Part shown: piece by piece, positions 15,539 to 22,815 of the stretch
Layout of the letters: every line of letters begins with the position of its first letter
How positions within the stretch are numbered: the stretch's first letter is position 1
Assembly: GCA_021621525.1 (NCBI GenBank)
Contig: JAJVUU010000025.1
Coordinates: forward strand, 1-26,918
DNA: 26,918 nucleotides
DNA from: Caryophanales bacterium
GTDB lineage: Bacteria > Bacillota_I > Bacilli_A > RFN20 > CAG-288
Direction: 5' to 3'
Translations under genes and position numbers: made by a program
The notes under the pieces: generated by a model
Told to the model about the DNA's origin: nothing
The model's input: only the letters and a program-made list of their open reading frames with translations
Databases searched by the model: none

Positions 15539-16210
15539 TTATTCTTCTTCAGGAAGGTTGGAAGTCTTCGGAGTCCAACTCAGATTGGCTTCCGATGTGA
15601 CCTTGACGTAGTCGAAGGTCGGGCCTCCGGTCGAACCATTGAGGTATTCGTTGTCCTGTGCGACGGTGACGATGAGGGTGTTGGCACCTTGAAGAAGGTT
15701 TGCCTTTCCTGCAGGATAGGCACGGTATCCTGTGGCATAGAGGGTGAAGTCGGCATAGTCCAGATTGGTACCGTTGAGGTTGACGGTCAAAGACTCATCG
15801 GTGAACTTCATGCCGGTTCCGATTTCGTTTCCAAGGCCGAGCATGAAGGATGCCTCCTTGGCGCTGTCGGACTGGAAATTGTAGGTGAGGGCGAATCCTT
15901 TCCTGTGCGTGAAGGAAACAAAGTATCCGCCATGGGCATCCTTGGATGCCTGAATCATGTTTACACCACTGGAGGAACCGGAGATTCCGGCTCCGATGAT
16001 GCCATCCAGGTTGGTGAGTTCGCTCTCCATGTAGAAATCTTTGGCACCATCTTGCTGAGTGGTGCTGCTTTCATCCTTCTTTTCGGATGAAGATGCATAA
16101 GGCGTGTTGCTTGCGCTATCCTTCTTTGCTTCTGAGCTGGATGCAGTGCCCTTGCATCCACAAAGAGCAGTCATAGACAATAAGACCAAGGTCAACAATT
16201 TCTTTTTCAT
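15539..16210 (-). CDS. surface lipoprotein with CBM6/35-like carbohydrate-binding domain
   Basis: The 223-residue protein begins with a lipoprotein signal (MKKKLLTLVLLSMTALCGC). The lipobox LCGC makes Cys19 the likely acylated residue, with Cys17 an unusual extra cysteine. Residues 20-57 are a Ser/Lys/Asp-rich spacer. From about 60 a beta-sandwich follows, with features of CBM6/35-type modules: an early FYMESELTNLDG (the usual E-A-E start), a central FVSFTHRKGFALTYNF, a ligand-type TLYATGYRAYPAG and LLQGANTLIVTV, and the closing GPTFDYVKVTSEA. It lies between two GH3 genes, 24 nt after the first, so it probably holds substrate for them at the cell surface. Carbohydrate binding is inferred from fold pattern and context. 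Confidence 0.75.
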   Translation of the reverse strand: MKKKLLTLVLLSMTALCGCKGTASSSEAKKDSASNTPYASSSEKKDESSTTQQDGAKDFYMESELTNLDGIIGAGISGSSSGVNMIQASKDAHGGYFVSFTHRKGFALTYNFQSDSAKEASFMLGLGNEIGTGMKFTDESLTVNLNGTNLDYADFTLYATGYRAYPAGKANLLQGANTLIVTVAQDNEYLNGSTGGPTFDYVKVTSEANLSWTPKTSNLPEEE

Positions 16211-16234
16211 TTTCTTTTCTCCTTCAATTCTGAA

Positions 16235-19200
16235 TTATTCTTCTCTCTTCTTCTTGAAGATGAGACCGAGAGCCAAGGCAGAGAGGCCTAAGACGGCAGA
16301 CGAAGCGGCGATGATGCTTCCTCCGCAGCCGGAAGACTTCTGATTGGTGAGCTCTTCAATCTTCTTTTCAAGTTCGGCAATCTTATCGGCATTACTCTTG
16401 TCACCGGAATCCTTTTCGGCCTTGAGGTCGGCAAGTTCCTTTTCAAGATCAGCGATGGTCTTTCCGGCTGCTTCGTTGACATTGAGGATGATTTCCTGAA
16501 TGCCATCTTCATAACCTTCAGCGGAAGCGACGACCTTGAAGGTATACTTTCTGGCGGTCGTCGGAGTACCGGAGAGGACACCGGTCTTCTCATCGATGGT
16601 CAGTCCGGCAGGAACGTCTCCTTCCAAGGAATATTTGATTTCGGAGTAGACGGTCTTGGTATTCACTTCGGTGGCAAAGCTGACGCTATAGGCGGAACCG
16701 ACGGTGGCAGAAGTGATTTCGGCATTCGGATTGATGACCTTGCTTCCATAAGGAACGTCCATGGCGTGGGAGTTGCAGACGGTGTAGAGGATGGCCTTGC
16801 AGGCTCTTCTCATGGCAGCGACCTGAGTCGGCTTGTCATCATGGTTGGAATCGTCGGAAGCCCATTTGCTGAGTCCGACGCTGTTGCCAGTGGAGTTGAT
16901 GCCGCTGGTCAAAAGGCAGTCTCCGCCGGCACGGATCATCTGGTCGACGTTGAGGAATCCGTAGATGTTGATGTCGGTGACGACATAGCCCTTGAATCCC
17001 CATTCGTCTCTCAGTGTGGTGGTAAGGAGACTATAGTCTCCGCCTGCCCAAGTGCTTCCGATTCTGGAAAAGCTGGACATGCATGCACCTGCCTCACCTT
17101 TTTCAACGGCAATCTGGAATGGCTTGAGATAGATTTCGCGAAGAGCCTGTTCGGTGACCCAGTAACTGGTTGCAGAATGTGCATCGCTGGAACCTCTGTA
17201 TCCACTGATATTCCATTTTCCATCGGCACCGACGCTGATGCCGACACCGCCTCCGTCCTCGTGGAGGGCATAGTGCTTGATGAAGAGGAAGGCTCCTTTG
17301 GATTTGAGACCGAGGGACTGGTTGGCAGCCATCTCGCCGGTGAGGAGCGGATCTTCAGAGAAGTATTCAGTGATTCTTCCTTCAAACGGGGAGCGATGGA
17401 TGTTCATGCCCGGGGCATACCATCCGGTATAGGCATAGATTTTTCCGCCGACATCGGTATCTGTTCTGTCGGAGCATCCCCAGAGAGCCTGGTCTCCGAC
17501 GACCTTACCCATTTCATAGGCAAGTTCCTTGGAGAAGGTGGAGGCGATGACAGGTTCAGCCGCAAAGGAGTTGAACTTCGAACCTGCGGTACCGGTACCT
17601 GTCCATCCTTTTGGACCATCGGTATCGAGAGAATAAGGCTTGCCGATATAGTCAATCGCCTGTGTACGGAAGCCGGCATTGGTGATGAGATCCTTCATTT
17701 CATCGAGGGTGAGCTCGTCAAGGAGGGTATCCCATTTTGGATCGTCATAGTCAAGACCGACGAGGTCTTTGAGCATGACATCAGCCGTCGGCTTTGCTGC
17801 TCTTTCTTCGGCGGTCATGTATTTCGGCATCTTGTCGGTGTACCAAGGATCCGTGGTCTTGTCGCTGACCTGGTAGGCAAGGGCATCATACTCAGCCTGG
17901 GTGAGCTTGGCTTCGGCTTCGGTCTCTTCTTTCGGGAAGGTACCGGCAAAGTTTGCTCTGGTGAAGGAGCCGACATCATGTTTCTCGGCGGCTGTCTTGG
18001 TGACGTCATCAAAGGCATTGGTAATCTTGTTTCCGGTGACGGCGGTATCTGCCTTGGTAAATTCGGCAAGATTGTAGGTGGCAGTAAGACTGTTGTCCTT
18101 GATATCATGAGCGCTGGTACGGAAGGAGAAGGCATAGTCACCCTTGTCGAGGACATAGGTCTTGGCGGCTGTATAGTCATAGCTTGCCATGTCATTGACA
18201 TCGACGGAGAGTCTCAGATATTCGGATTCACCAGGATTCAGGAGGTCGGTCTTGGCAAAATCACCTAAGACAACGGAACTCTTTTCGATCTTGTTGGTCT
18301 TGTCATAGTCTGTGTATGGAGCAGAATAGTAGAGCTGGACGACTTCCTTGCCTGCTCTTTCTCCCTTGTTGGTGACTTTGACGACGAAATTGAGGGTGTT
18401 TCCGACCTTGATGGCATCACTTGCCGGTTTGGAGACAATGCTCCATTCGAAATCGGTATAGCTTAAGCCATAACCGAAAGGATAGGAGACCTGGGAGTCA
18501 TAGTCGAAGCCGCTGTAGTTGCCCTTCTTTGCTTCATAATCGGCTGTCTCCCAATAGCGATAGCCGACATAGATGCCTTCGTCATAGTCGCAGAAGTAGG
18601 AGTCGGCAGTTTCTTCACCTTCATCTTTCTTTCCGTTGCTGTTCTTATCAATCCAGTATTTCGGATTTCCATTGACGGGGTCGCCTTTGACATTGATGTT
18701 GTTGTAGGAAGGATCCTTGGTGAAATCGGCGGCATAGGTGTCGGCGAGATGACCGGATGGATTGACTTCGCCGTTGAGGATCTTTCCGACGGCAGTGAAG
18801 CCGTTGTCACCGGGCTGACCGATGACGAGGATGGCATCTACGCCGGTATCCTTCTTCAGCGTATCAAGTTCAACCGGAGTGGAATTGTTGATGAGGACGA
18901 TGACCTTGTCAAAATGAGCCTTGGCTTCGTCGATGAGATCATACTGTTCCTTGTCGAACTGAAGGGAATGGGTTCTCTTGGCATCTGTTCCGCTGCTTAA
19001 GACGATGATGGCAGCATCGGAATAATGACCGAAGGAAGCTTCCAATTTGGTTTTGCTGTCTGCCTTCTTGAACATTTCGTTGTAGAGAGAAATATCGTTG
19101 GAATAAAGCGCCTTGCCCTTTTCGTCTTTCTTTTCAAGAAGCTCTTCATAGGTATTTTTGACAATCGGATTGACCATAAATCCGGCATTTTCGAGTGAAG

Positions 19201-19573
19201 AATATAAGTCAGCCGTGAGCTTGACCTTGCCTGCAGAAGCGTCACCTGTGGAGTCTGCGCCGCCCTGTGGCCTGGCTCCCCTGTAACCTAAGAGTGTGAC
19301 TCTTCCGCCTGCTGTGCCCTTTTTCGAAGAAAGCGGGAGTGCATTGTTGTCGTTCTTCAGAAGAACCATGCCTTCCTCGGAAATCTGTTCGTTGACCTTG
19401 AGGCCAGCTTCCAAGGCTTCTTCCTTGGAAGAATAATCGGACTTATAAGTCCTTTCGCTGCTGTCGTTTGCCTTCAACAGCTTCCCTCCAGCCTGGAATC
19501 CCTGGTTTTGACCGAGCGTGAAAACGGTCGCTGCCATTGCCAACACTGCTAATGAGACGATACTTTTTTTCAT
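16235..19573 (-). CDS. secreted GH3 glycosidase, permuted domains, with Ig-like, coiled-coil and C-terminal anchor (first in operon)
   Basis: This 1112-residue enzyme starts with a signal peptide (MKKSIVSLAVLAMAATVFT). Like its neighbour it has the alpha/beta sandwich first (about 65-280, EEGMVLLKN and VNPSGHLADTY), then an Fn3-like domain (about 375-485), then the TIM barrel (about 600-930) with DTDGPKGW, NIHRSPFEGR, KHYALHEDGGG (766-776) and VVTDIN (nucleophile Asp867). After the barrel come an Ig-like domain of the putative-Ig type (about 950-1032, with GLTIDEKTGVLSGTP), a heptad coiled coil (1040-1078), then GCGGS, a hydrophobic helix and FKKKREE. The usual N-x-x-E-T-N-R after KH is missing and replaced by a glycine-rich insert, which suggests a different substrate. 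ATG 19573 follows AAAGGA. Confidence 0.9.
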   Translation of the reverse strand: MKKSIVSLAVLAMAATVFTLGQNQGFQAGGKLLKANDSSERTYKSDYSSKEEALEAGLKVNEQISEEGMVLLKNDNNALPLSSKKGTAGGRVTLLGYRGARPQGGADSTGDASAGKVKLTADLYSSLENAGFMVNPIVKNTYEELLEKKDEKGKALYSNDISLYNEMFKKADSKTKLEASFGHYSDAAIIVLSSGTDAKRTHSLQFDKEQYDLIDEAKAHFDKVIVLINNSTPVELDTLKKDTGVDAILVIGQPGDNGFTAVGKILNGEVNPSGHLADTYAADFTKDPSYNNINVKGDPVNGNPKYWIDKNSNGKKDEGEETADSYFCDYDEGIYVGYRYWETADYEAKKGNYSGFDYDSQVSYPFGYGLSYTDFEWSIVSKPASDAIKVGNTLNFVVKVTNKGERAGKEVVQLYYSAPYTDYDKTNKIEKSSVVLGDFAKTDLLNPGESEYLRLSVDVNDMASYDYTAAKTYVLDKGDYAFSFRTSAHDIKDNSLTATYNLAEFTKADTAVTGNKITNAFDDVTKTAAEKHDVGSFTRANFAGTFPKEETEAEAKLTQAEYDALAYQVSDKTTDPWYTDKMPKYMTAEERAAKPTADVMLKDLVGLDYDDPKWDTLLDELTLDEMKDLITNAGFRTQAIDYIGKPYSLDTDGPKGWTGTGTAGSKFNSFAAEPVIASTFSKELAYEMGKVVGDQALWGCSDRTDTDVGGKIYAYTGWYAPGMNIHRSPFEGRITEYFSEDPLLTGEMAANQSLGLKSKGAFLFIKHYALHEDGGGVGISVGADGKWNISGYRGSSDAHSATSYWVTEQALREIYLKPFQIAVEKGEAGACMSSFSRIGSTWAGGDYSLLTTTLRDEWGFKGYVVTDINIYGFLNVDQMIRAGGDCLLTSGINSTGNSVGLSKWASDDSNHDDKPTQVAAMRRACKAILYTVCNSHAMDVPYGSKVINPNAEITSATVGSAYSVSFATEVNTKTVYSEIKYSLEGDVPAGLTIDEKTGVLSGTPTTARKYTFKVVASAEGYEDGIQEIILNVNEAAGKTIADLEKELADLKAEKDSGDKSNADKIAELEKKIEELTNQKSSGCGGSIIAASSAVLGLSALALGLIFKKKREE

Positions 19574-19652
19574 GTGGTATGAAATCCTTTCTTTATCTGC
19601 TGCGTCTTTTTTGAAAATGGAATTTTAGGGCTTTCAATTCCGTGTTTTTCAA

Positions 19653-19739
19653 AGTAAAACGCTTACATCCTTTATATATGAAAAAAGGCCACGGATGCAA
19701 TTCCGTGGCAAAATCCGTATCTTAACAGGCAAAGTCGGT
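19653..19739 (-). promoter_or_regulatory. regulatory region of the GH3 operon: paired 21-bp-spaced direct repeats plus cre-like box
   Basis: In plus-strand terms CAGGCAAAGTCGGT (19726-19739) and GTGGCAAAATCCGT (19705-19718) are direct repeats exactly 21 bp apart. Then come a possible -35 TTGCAT (19695-19700, minus strand), a -10-like TATAAA (19671-19676) and a cre-like box read on the minus strand as ATGTAAGCGTTTTACT (19653-19668, 14 of 16 matches to the CcpA consensus). The proximal repeat overlaps the terminator hairpin of the kinase gene. The same layout is found in front of the response regulator gene. Confidence 0.72.
19681..19709 (-). terminator. terminator of the regulator-kinase operon
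   Basis: On the minus strand GCCACGG and CCGTGGC form a 7-bp GC-rich stem around AATTGCAT, followed by CTTTTTT. It lies 37 nt past the kinase stop and doubles as part of the GH3 promoter region. Confidence 0.82.
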
Positions 19740-19745
19740 TGCCTT

Positions 19746-21101
19746 TCAATGTTTTGGAAGGATGATCTGGACGATGAAAATCTGGTTGTCGGTCTTGATG
19801 AGCATCCTTCCGTTATAGCGGTTTACGATTTCTTTGATGCTCTTGAGACCATATCCGTGGTATTCCTTATCCTTCTTACTGGTCATGATGGTCTTGTCGA
19901 CCATATGGATGGAACCTTCGTAGTAGTTGTTGCTTTGGATGGATACCATTCCCTGGACTTCGCTTAAGGTGATGGATATCGTTTTTTTATCGGTAAGCTT
20001 TTCGACGGCTTCGATGGCGTTGTCCAAGAGGTTCCCAAAAAGGACCAGGATGTCCATTTTGTCCATGAAGGACAATAACTTTCCGTTGATGATGGCTGTC
20101 AGGGTGATTCCGTATTTCTCGCATAGCAGCTTCTTCTCTGTCAGTATGGTGTCGATGACCTCATTTCCTGTATGGAAAGTAGAATCGTAGATGCGGATGC
20201 CTTCATAGACATCGTGAAAGGCCTTGGACTGTTCTTCTTTGCTCATGGTCATGAGGGCACTCATCTGGTGCTTTAGGTCATGTACCTTGTGATTGATGAT
20301 GTCGATGCTCTGCTTGTTTTGTAAAAATTGCTTTTCTCTTTCGGCAAAGAGCATTTCGGCCTCCTTCTTTTCGATGTTGGCCTTGTTGATGCGCATGACG
20401 AGAGTCTGCATGATGATGAAGACGATGCAGATAAGTCCATCATACATGACGGCTTTGTAATTGAACCTACCATCCATCGTCCAATAGAAAATACCTTGGC
20501 AGAAGAAGGTGAAGGATATGAGGACAATCAAAAGAATAATATACGCAAATACGGCATATTTTGACTTAAAATCATCAATTTTCGGAAATTTGATATATTT
20601 TTTTAGCAGTTTATAGAAAATGAAATAGTAGACAAAACAGGTGAAGATGGATAAAAGAATGTAGGGAAGGAGCAGTTGTTCTCTTTTATTGTTCCAGAAT
20701 CCGATACCGATCATTTCGTTGCAGAAACAGTATTCAAAATGTTGGATGCACCATCCTAGAAGCGACCTTGAAAGAACCGTCGCCCAGGAAGCCTTGTATA
20801 ATAGCTTCAGGGATATGACCGTCAAGGCAAAGAGGAACATATACCAATATCCGAAGAACTTGTTCCATTGCCAGGAAAGAGAATCCGTAGAAATAATCGG
20901 GAAGTTCAGATTCAGATAGTTCACGCCGTTTGCTATCGGAAAGTATAGGAAACTCATGCCGATGAAGATGGCTATCGACAAGGGGAATTTCCATTTGAAT
21001 CCTTTCTTCTTTTGAATCGGTGCCCATAGGAAAAGAATGTGCTCGGCAATGAGAACCTCGATGATGAACCGCAGCTCTTCGAAAACCTGGTAGCCTTTCA
21101 T
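19746..21101 (-). CDS. AgrC-like GHKL sensor histidine kinase
   Basis: The 451-residue kinase has about six membrane helices in the first 235 residues (for example FPLSIAIFIGMSFLYF and AVFAYIILLIVLISFTFF), a helical linker rich in charged residues, and an HPK10-type transmitter. The phospho-acceptor H lies in VHDLKHQM (near 275), the N box is LFGNLLDNAIEAVE and the G box is HGYGLKSIKEIV. The C-terminal ATPase domain ends at QIILPKH. It starts 4 nt after the regulator stop, so the two are co-translated partners. AgrC-type kinases usually sense secreted peptides through their membrane domain, but no peptide or AgrB-type protease gene is present here, so the signal is open. Genomic position suggests control of the adjacent glycosidase operon. 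Confidence 0.9.
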   Translation of the reverse strand: MKGYQVFEELRFIIEVLIAEHILFLWAPIQKKKGFKWKFPLSIAIFIGMSFLYFPIANGVNYLNLNFPIISTDSLSWQWNKFFGYWYMFLFALTVISLKLLYKASWATVLSRSLLGWCIQHFEYCFCNEMIGIGFWNNKREQLLLPYILLSIFTCFVYYFIFYKLLKKYIKFPKIDDFKSKYAVFAYIILLIVLISFTFFCQGIFYWTMDGRFNYKAVMYDGLICIVFIIMQTLVMRINKANIEKKEAEMLFAEREKQFLQNKQSIDIINHKVHDLKHQMSALMTMSKEEQSKAFHDVYEGIRIYDSTFHTGNEVIDTILTEKKLLCEKYGITLTAIINGKLLSFMDKMDILVLFGNLLDNAIEAVEKLTDKKTISITLSEVQGMVSIQSNNYYEGSIHMVDKTIMTSKKDKEYHGYGLKSIKEIVNRYNGRMLIKTDNQIFIVQIILPKH

Positions 21102-21105
21102 GGGT

Positions 21106-21828
21106 CTATTTCAAGGCTCCGATATAGCAGGCAAAAGCATCGAGAAATTCGGATTTCCGTGCCCGTGAAATGGGAAGTGGATTGTGATTGCCACGGATGA
21201 CGACGTCATCCTTGGTGATATATTCGATGTGCTTCATGTTGACGATATAGCAGGAGTTGGTCCTATAGAAGCCTGGCAAGGAGAGCTCCTGGGATGCTTC
21301 TTTCATCGAACCGCGTACGACGACATCCGTTCCATTGGACAGATGGTAGGTCAGGTAGTGCTTGACGATTTCGACATAGAGGATGTTCTTTGCCTGGATG
21401 ATGGCAGTCCTTCCATAGATATCGGTCTTGATGATCTTTGCATCTCCGTCTCTTGTAAAGCGTCGGATAGCTTTGTTCATCTTCATGACGAAGTCCGGAT
21501 AGGATAACGGCTTGAGGCAGAAGTCCATGGCGTCGACTTCATATCCGTTGATGGCGTATTGGCTGAGGTTGGTGACGAAGATGATGTTGATGTTCTTGTC
21601 GGTTTCTCTCAGTTTCTTTGCCATCTCAAAACCGTTCATGCCTTCCAACTCGATATCAAGAAAGACGAGATCGAAGCTATCGGAAGCTTCTGCTACAAGG
21701 AAGGATTCTCCGGAAGGAAAGGATTCGGACTCATATGAAAAATAGGAATTCTCCTTCTGGAATTGCTCCAGATATCTCAGGATGGAATCTCTTGGTCCTG
21801 TTTCGTCTTCAACAATTGCAATTCTCAT
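21106..21828 (-). CDS. LytTR-family response regulator (AgrA-like)
   Basis: The 240-residue regulator has an N-terminal receiver (acidic pocket IVEDE near 5-9, phospho-Asp in VFLDIELEGMNG near 57, conserved Thr/Ser region VTNLSQYA, Lys in LKPL). A C-terminal LytTR DNA-binding domain follows (about 135-240: GRTAIIQAKNILYVEIVKHY, then LPGFYRTNSCYIVNMKHIEYI and NHNPLPISRARKSEF). LytTR proteins bind pairs of short direct repeats on one face of DNA, about two helical turns apart. The 21-bp-spaced repeats in front of this gene and of the GH3 operon fit that rule. It is first in an operon with the sensor kinase. The ribosome binding site (AAGGC) is weak and distant. Confidence 0.93.
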   Translation of the reverse strand: MRIAIVEDETGPRDSILRYLEQFQKENSYFSYESESFPSGESFLVAEASDSFDLVFLDIELEGMNGFEMAKKLRETDKNINIIFVTNLSQYAINGYEVDAMDFCLKPLSYPDFVMKMNKAIRRFTRDGDAKIIKTDIYGRTAIIQAKNILYVEIVKHYLTYHLSNGTDVVVRGSMKEASQELSLPGFYRTNSCYIVNMKHIEYITKDDVVIRGNHNPLPISRARKSEFLDAFACYIGALK

Positions 21829-21859
21829 AATTATTAGTTGAAAGCCTTAAAAACGGAGT

Positions 21860-21946
21860 AATAAAGCGTTTACATTATAGTATATATAAAGGTAAGCAAG
21901 AATTTCTCATGCTGGCAAATTCGGTATTGTATCTGGCAAAAGCGGT
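21860..21946 (-). promoter_or_regulatory. regulatory region of the response regulator operon: paired 21-bp-spaced direct repeats plus cre-like box
   Basis: In plus-strand terms CTGGCAAATTCGGT (21912-21925) and CTGGCAAAAGCGGT (21933-21946) are direct repeats 21 bp apart. On the minus strand a perfect TATAAT (21874-21879) has a poor -35 (TTCTTG, 17-nt spacer), as expected for an activated promoter. A cre-like ATGTAAACGCTTTATT (21860-21875, 14 of 16) overlaps the -10 edge and the likely start. The repeat-to-cre distance is 36 bp, identical to that of the GH3 operon. Confidence 0.75.
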
Positions 21947-21966
21947 AACTATTATGTTAATTAAAA

Positions 21967-22755
21967 TCATTCTTCCTCATCATAGTTTCCGTAATATTTT
22001 TCGTTTTGGAAGGATTCCTTCTGGTTTTCATAGCAGTCTTTCCTGATTGCTTCGATTGATTCCGGAGCAATTTCATAGAATTCGCCTGGCTTGAGCTTTC
22101 CAAGCAGAATGCTTCCAATCCTGACACGCATCAGCTGCCTGACAGGATGGTCAAGGGTATCCATCATATAACGGATTTCTCTCTTCTTTCCTTCGTGGAG
22201 GATGAGATCGAAAATGACAGCATCCTCTTCTTCACGCAACACTCTGGCTTTGCATGGGGCAGCTGTATAACCTTCCTTCATGACGTAGAGCCCCTTTTCC
22301 AGCCTCTCAATCTCATCCCCTCTCAGCTTTCCCTTGACCTTGACGACATATTCTTTTTCAGGTGCACTGCTGGGGTGGGTGATGAGGTTGGCAAACTCTC
22401 CGTCGTTTGTAAGAAGAAGTAAGCCGGTGGAGTTGTGATCGAGTCTTCCTACAGGGAATAGTCTTCCATATTGGCTGGGAACATAATCGACGACCGTCTT
22501 TCTTCCCTGTGGATCCTTGGCCGTGGATACGACGTCATAGGGCTTGTTGAAGGCAAGGTAGACCTTTCTTTGATCTTCCTTTTGACTGATGACCTTTCCA
22601 TCGACTTCGATTTCATCTTCCATTGTGCATTTTTCACCAAGACTGACGACTATGCCGTTGACTTTGACTTTTCCTTCAGTGATATATTCCTCTGCCTTTC
22701 TTCTCGAGCAGACGCCGAGCTGGGAGAGAATCTTCTGTATTCTTTCAGTTTCCAT
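21967..22755 (-). CDS. RluB/RsuA-type 23S/16S rRNA pseudouridine synthase
   Basis: The enzyme converts a specific rRNA uridine to pseudouridine. In 262 residues an N-terminal S4 RNA-binding domain (METERIQKILSQLGVCSRRK, then VNGIVVSLGEK) is followed by the RsuA/RluB catalytic domain: VYLAFNKPYDVVST, the catalytic Asp in VGRLDHNSTGLLLLTNDG, EYVVKV, HEGKKREIRYM and VRQLMRVRIGSILLG. The Gram-positive RluB form (helix 69-type stem target) is the most likely. The C-terminal 25 residues are acidic and variable (ENQKESFQNEKYYGNYDEEE). AAGGAAA precedes ATG 22755. It is divergent from the editing-protein gene and has no visible terminator before the next minus-strand promoter. Confidence 0.9.
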   Translation of the reverse strand: METERIQKILSQLGVCSRRKAEEYITEGKVKVNGIVVSLGEKCTMEDEIEVDGKVISQKEDQRKVYLAFNKPYDVVSTAKDPQGRKTVVDYVPSQYGRLFPVGRLDHNSTGLLLLTNDGEFANLITHPSSAPEKEYVVKVKGKLRGDEIERLEKGLYVMKEGYTAAPCKARVLREEEDAVIFDLILHEGKKREIRYMMDTLDHPVRQLMRVRIGSILLGKLKPGEFYEIAPESIEAIRKDCYENQKESFQNEKYYGNYDEEE

Positions 22756-22815
22756 GTTCTATATTTTTCCTTATAATCTTAACGGCTATTATTTTATCAA
22801 ATGAAGGGTGACAAA

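Noticed and set aside
15308..16090. 260-codon open frame on the plus strand
   Set aside because: It is antisense to the lipoprotein gene and the 5' end of the second GH3 gene, and crosses their intercistronic hairpin.
16766..18268. 500-codon open frame on the plus strand
   Set aside because: It is entirely antisense to the first GH3 gene, whose motifs are intact. Its translation is a low-complexity mix of G, V, D and S without domain sense. It arises from codon bias of the GH3 gene.
12556..19573. domain order of the GH3 genes as an assembly or frameshift artefact
   Set aside because: Two independent neighbouring genes show the same permuted order in intact frames, and permuted GH3 enzymes are known.
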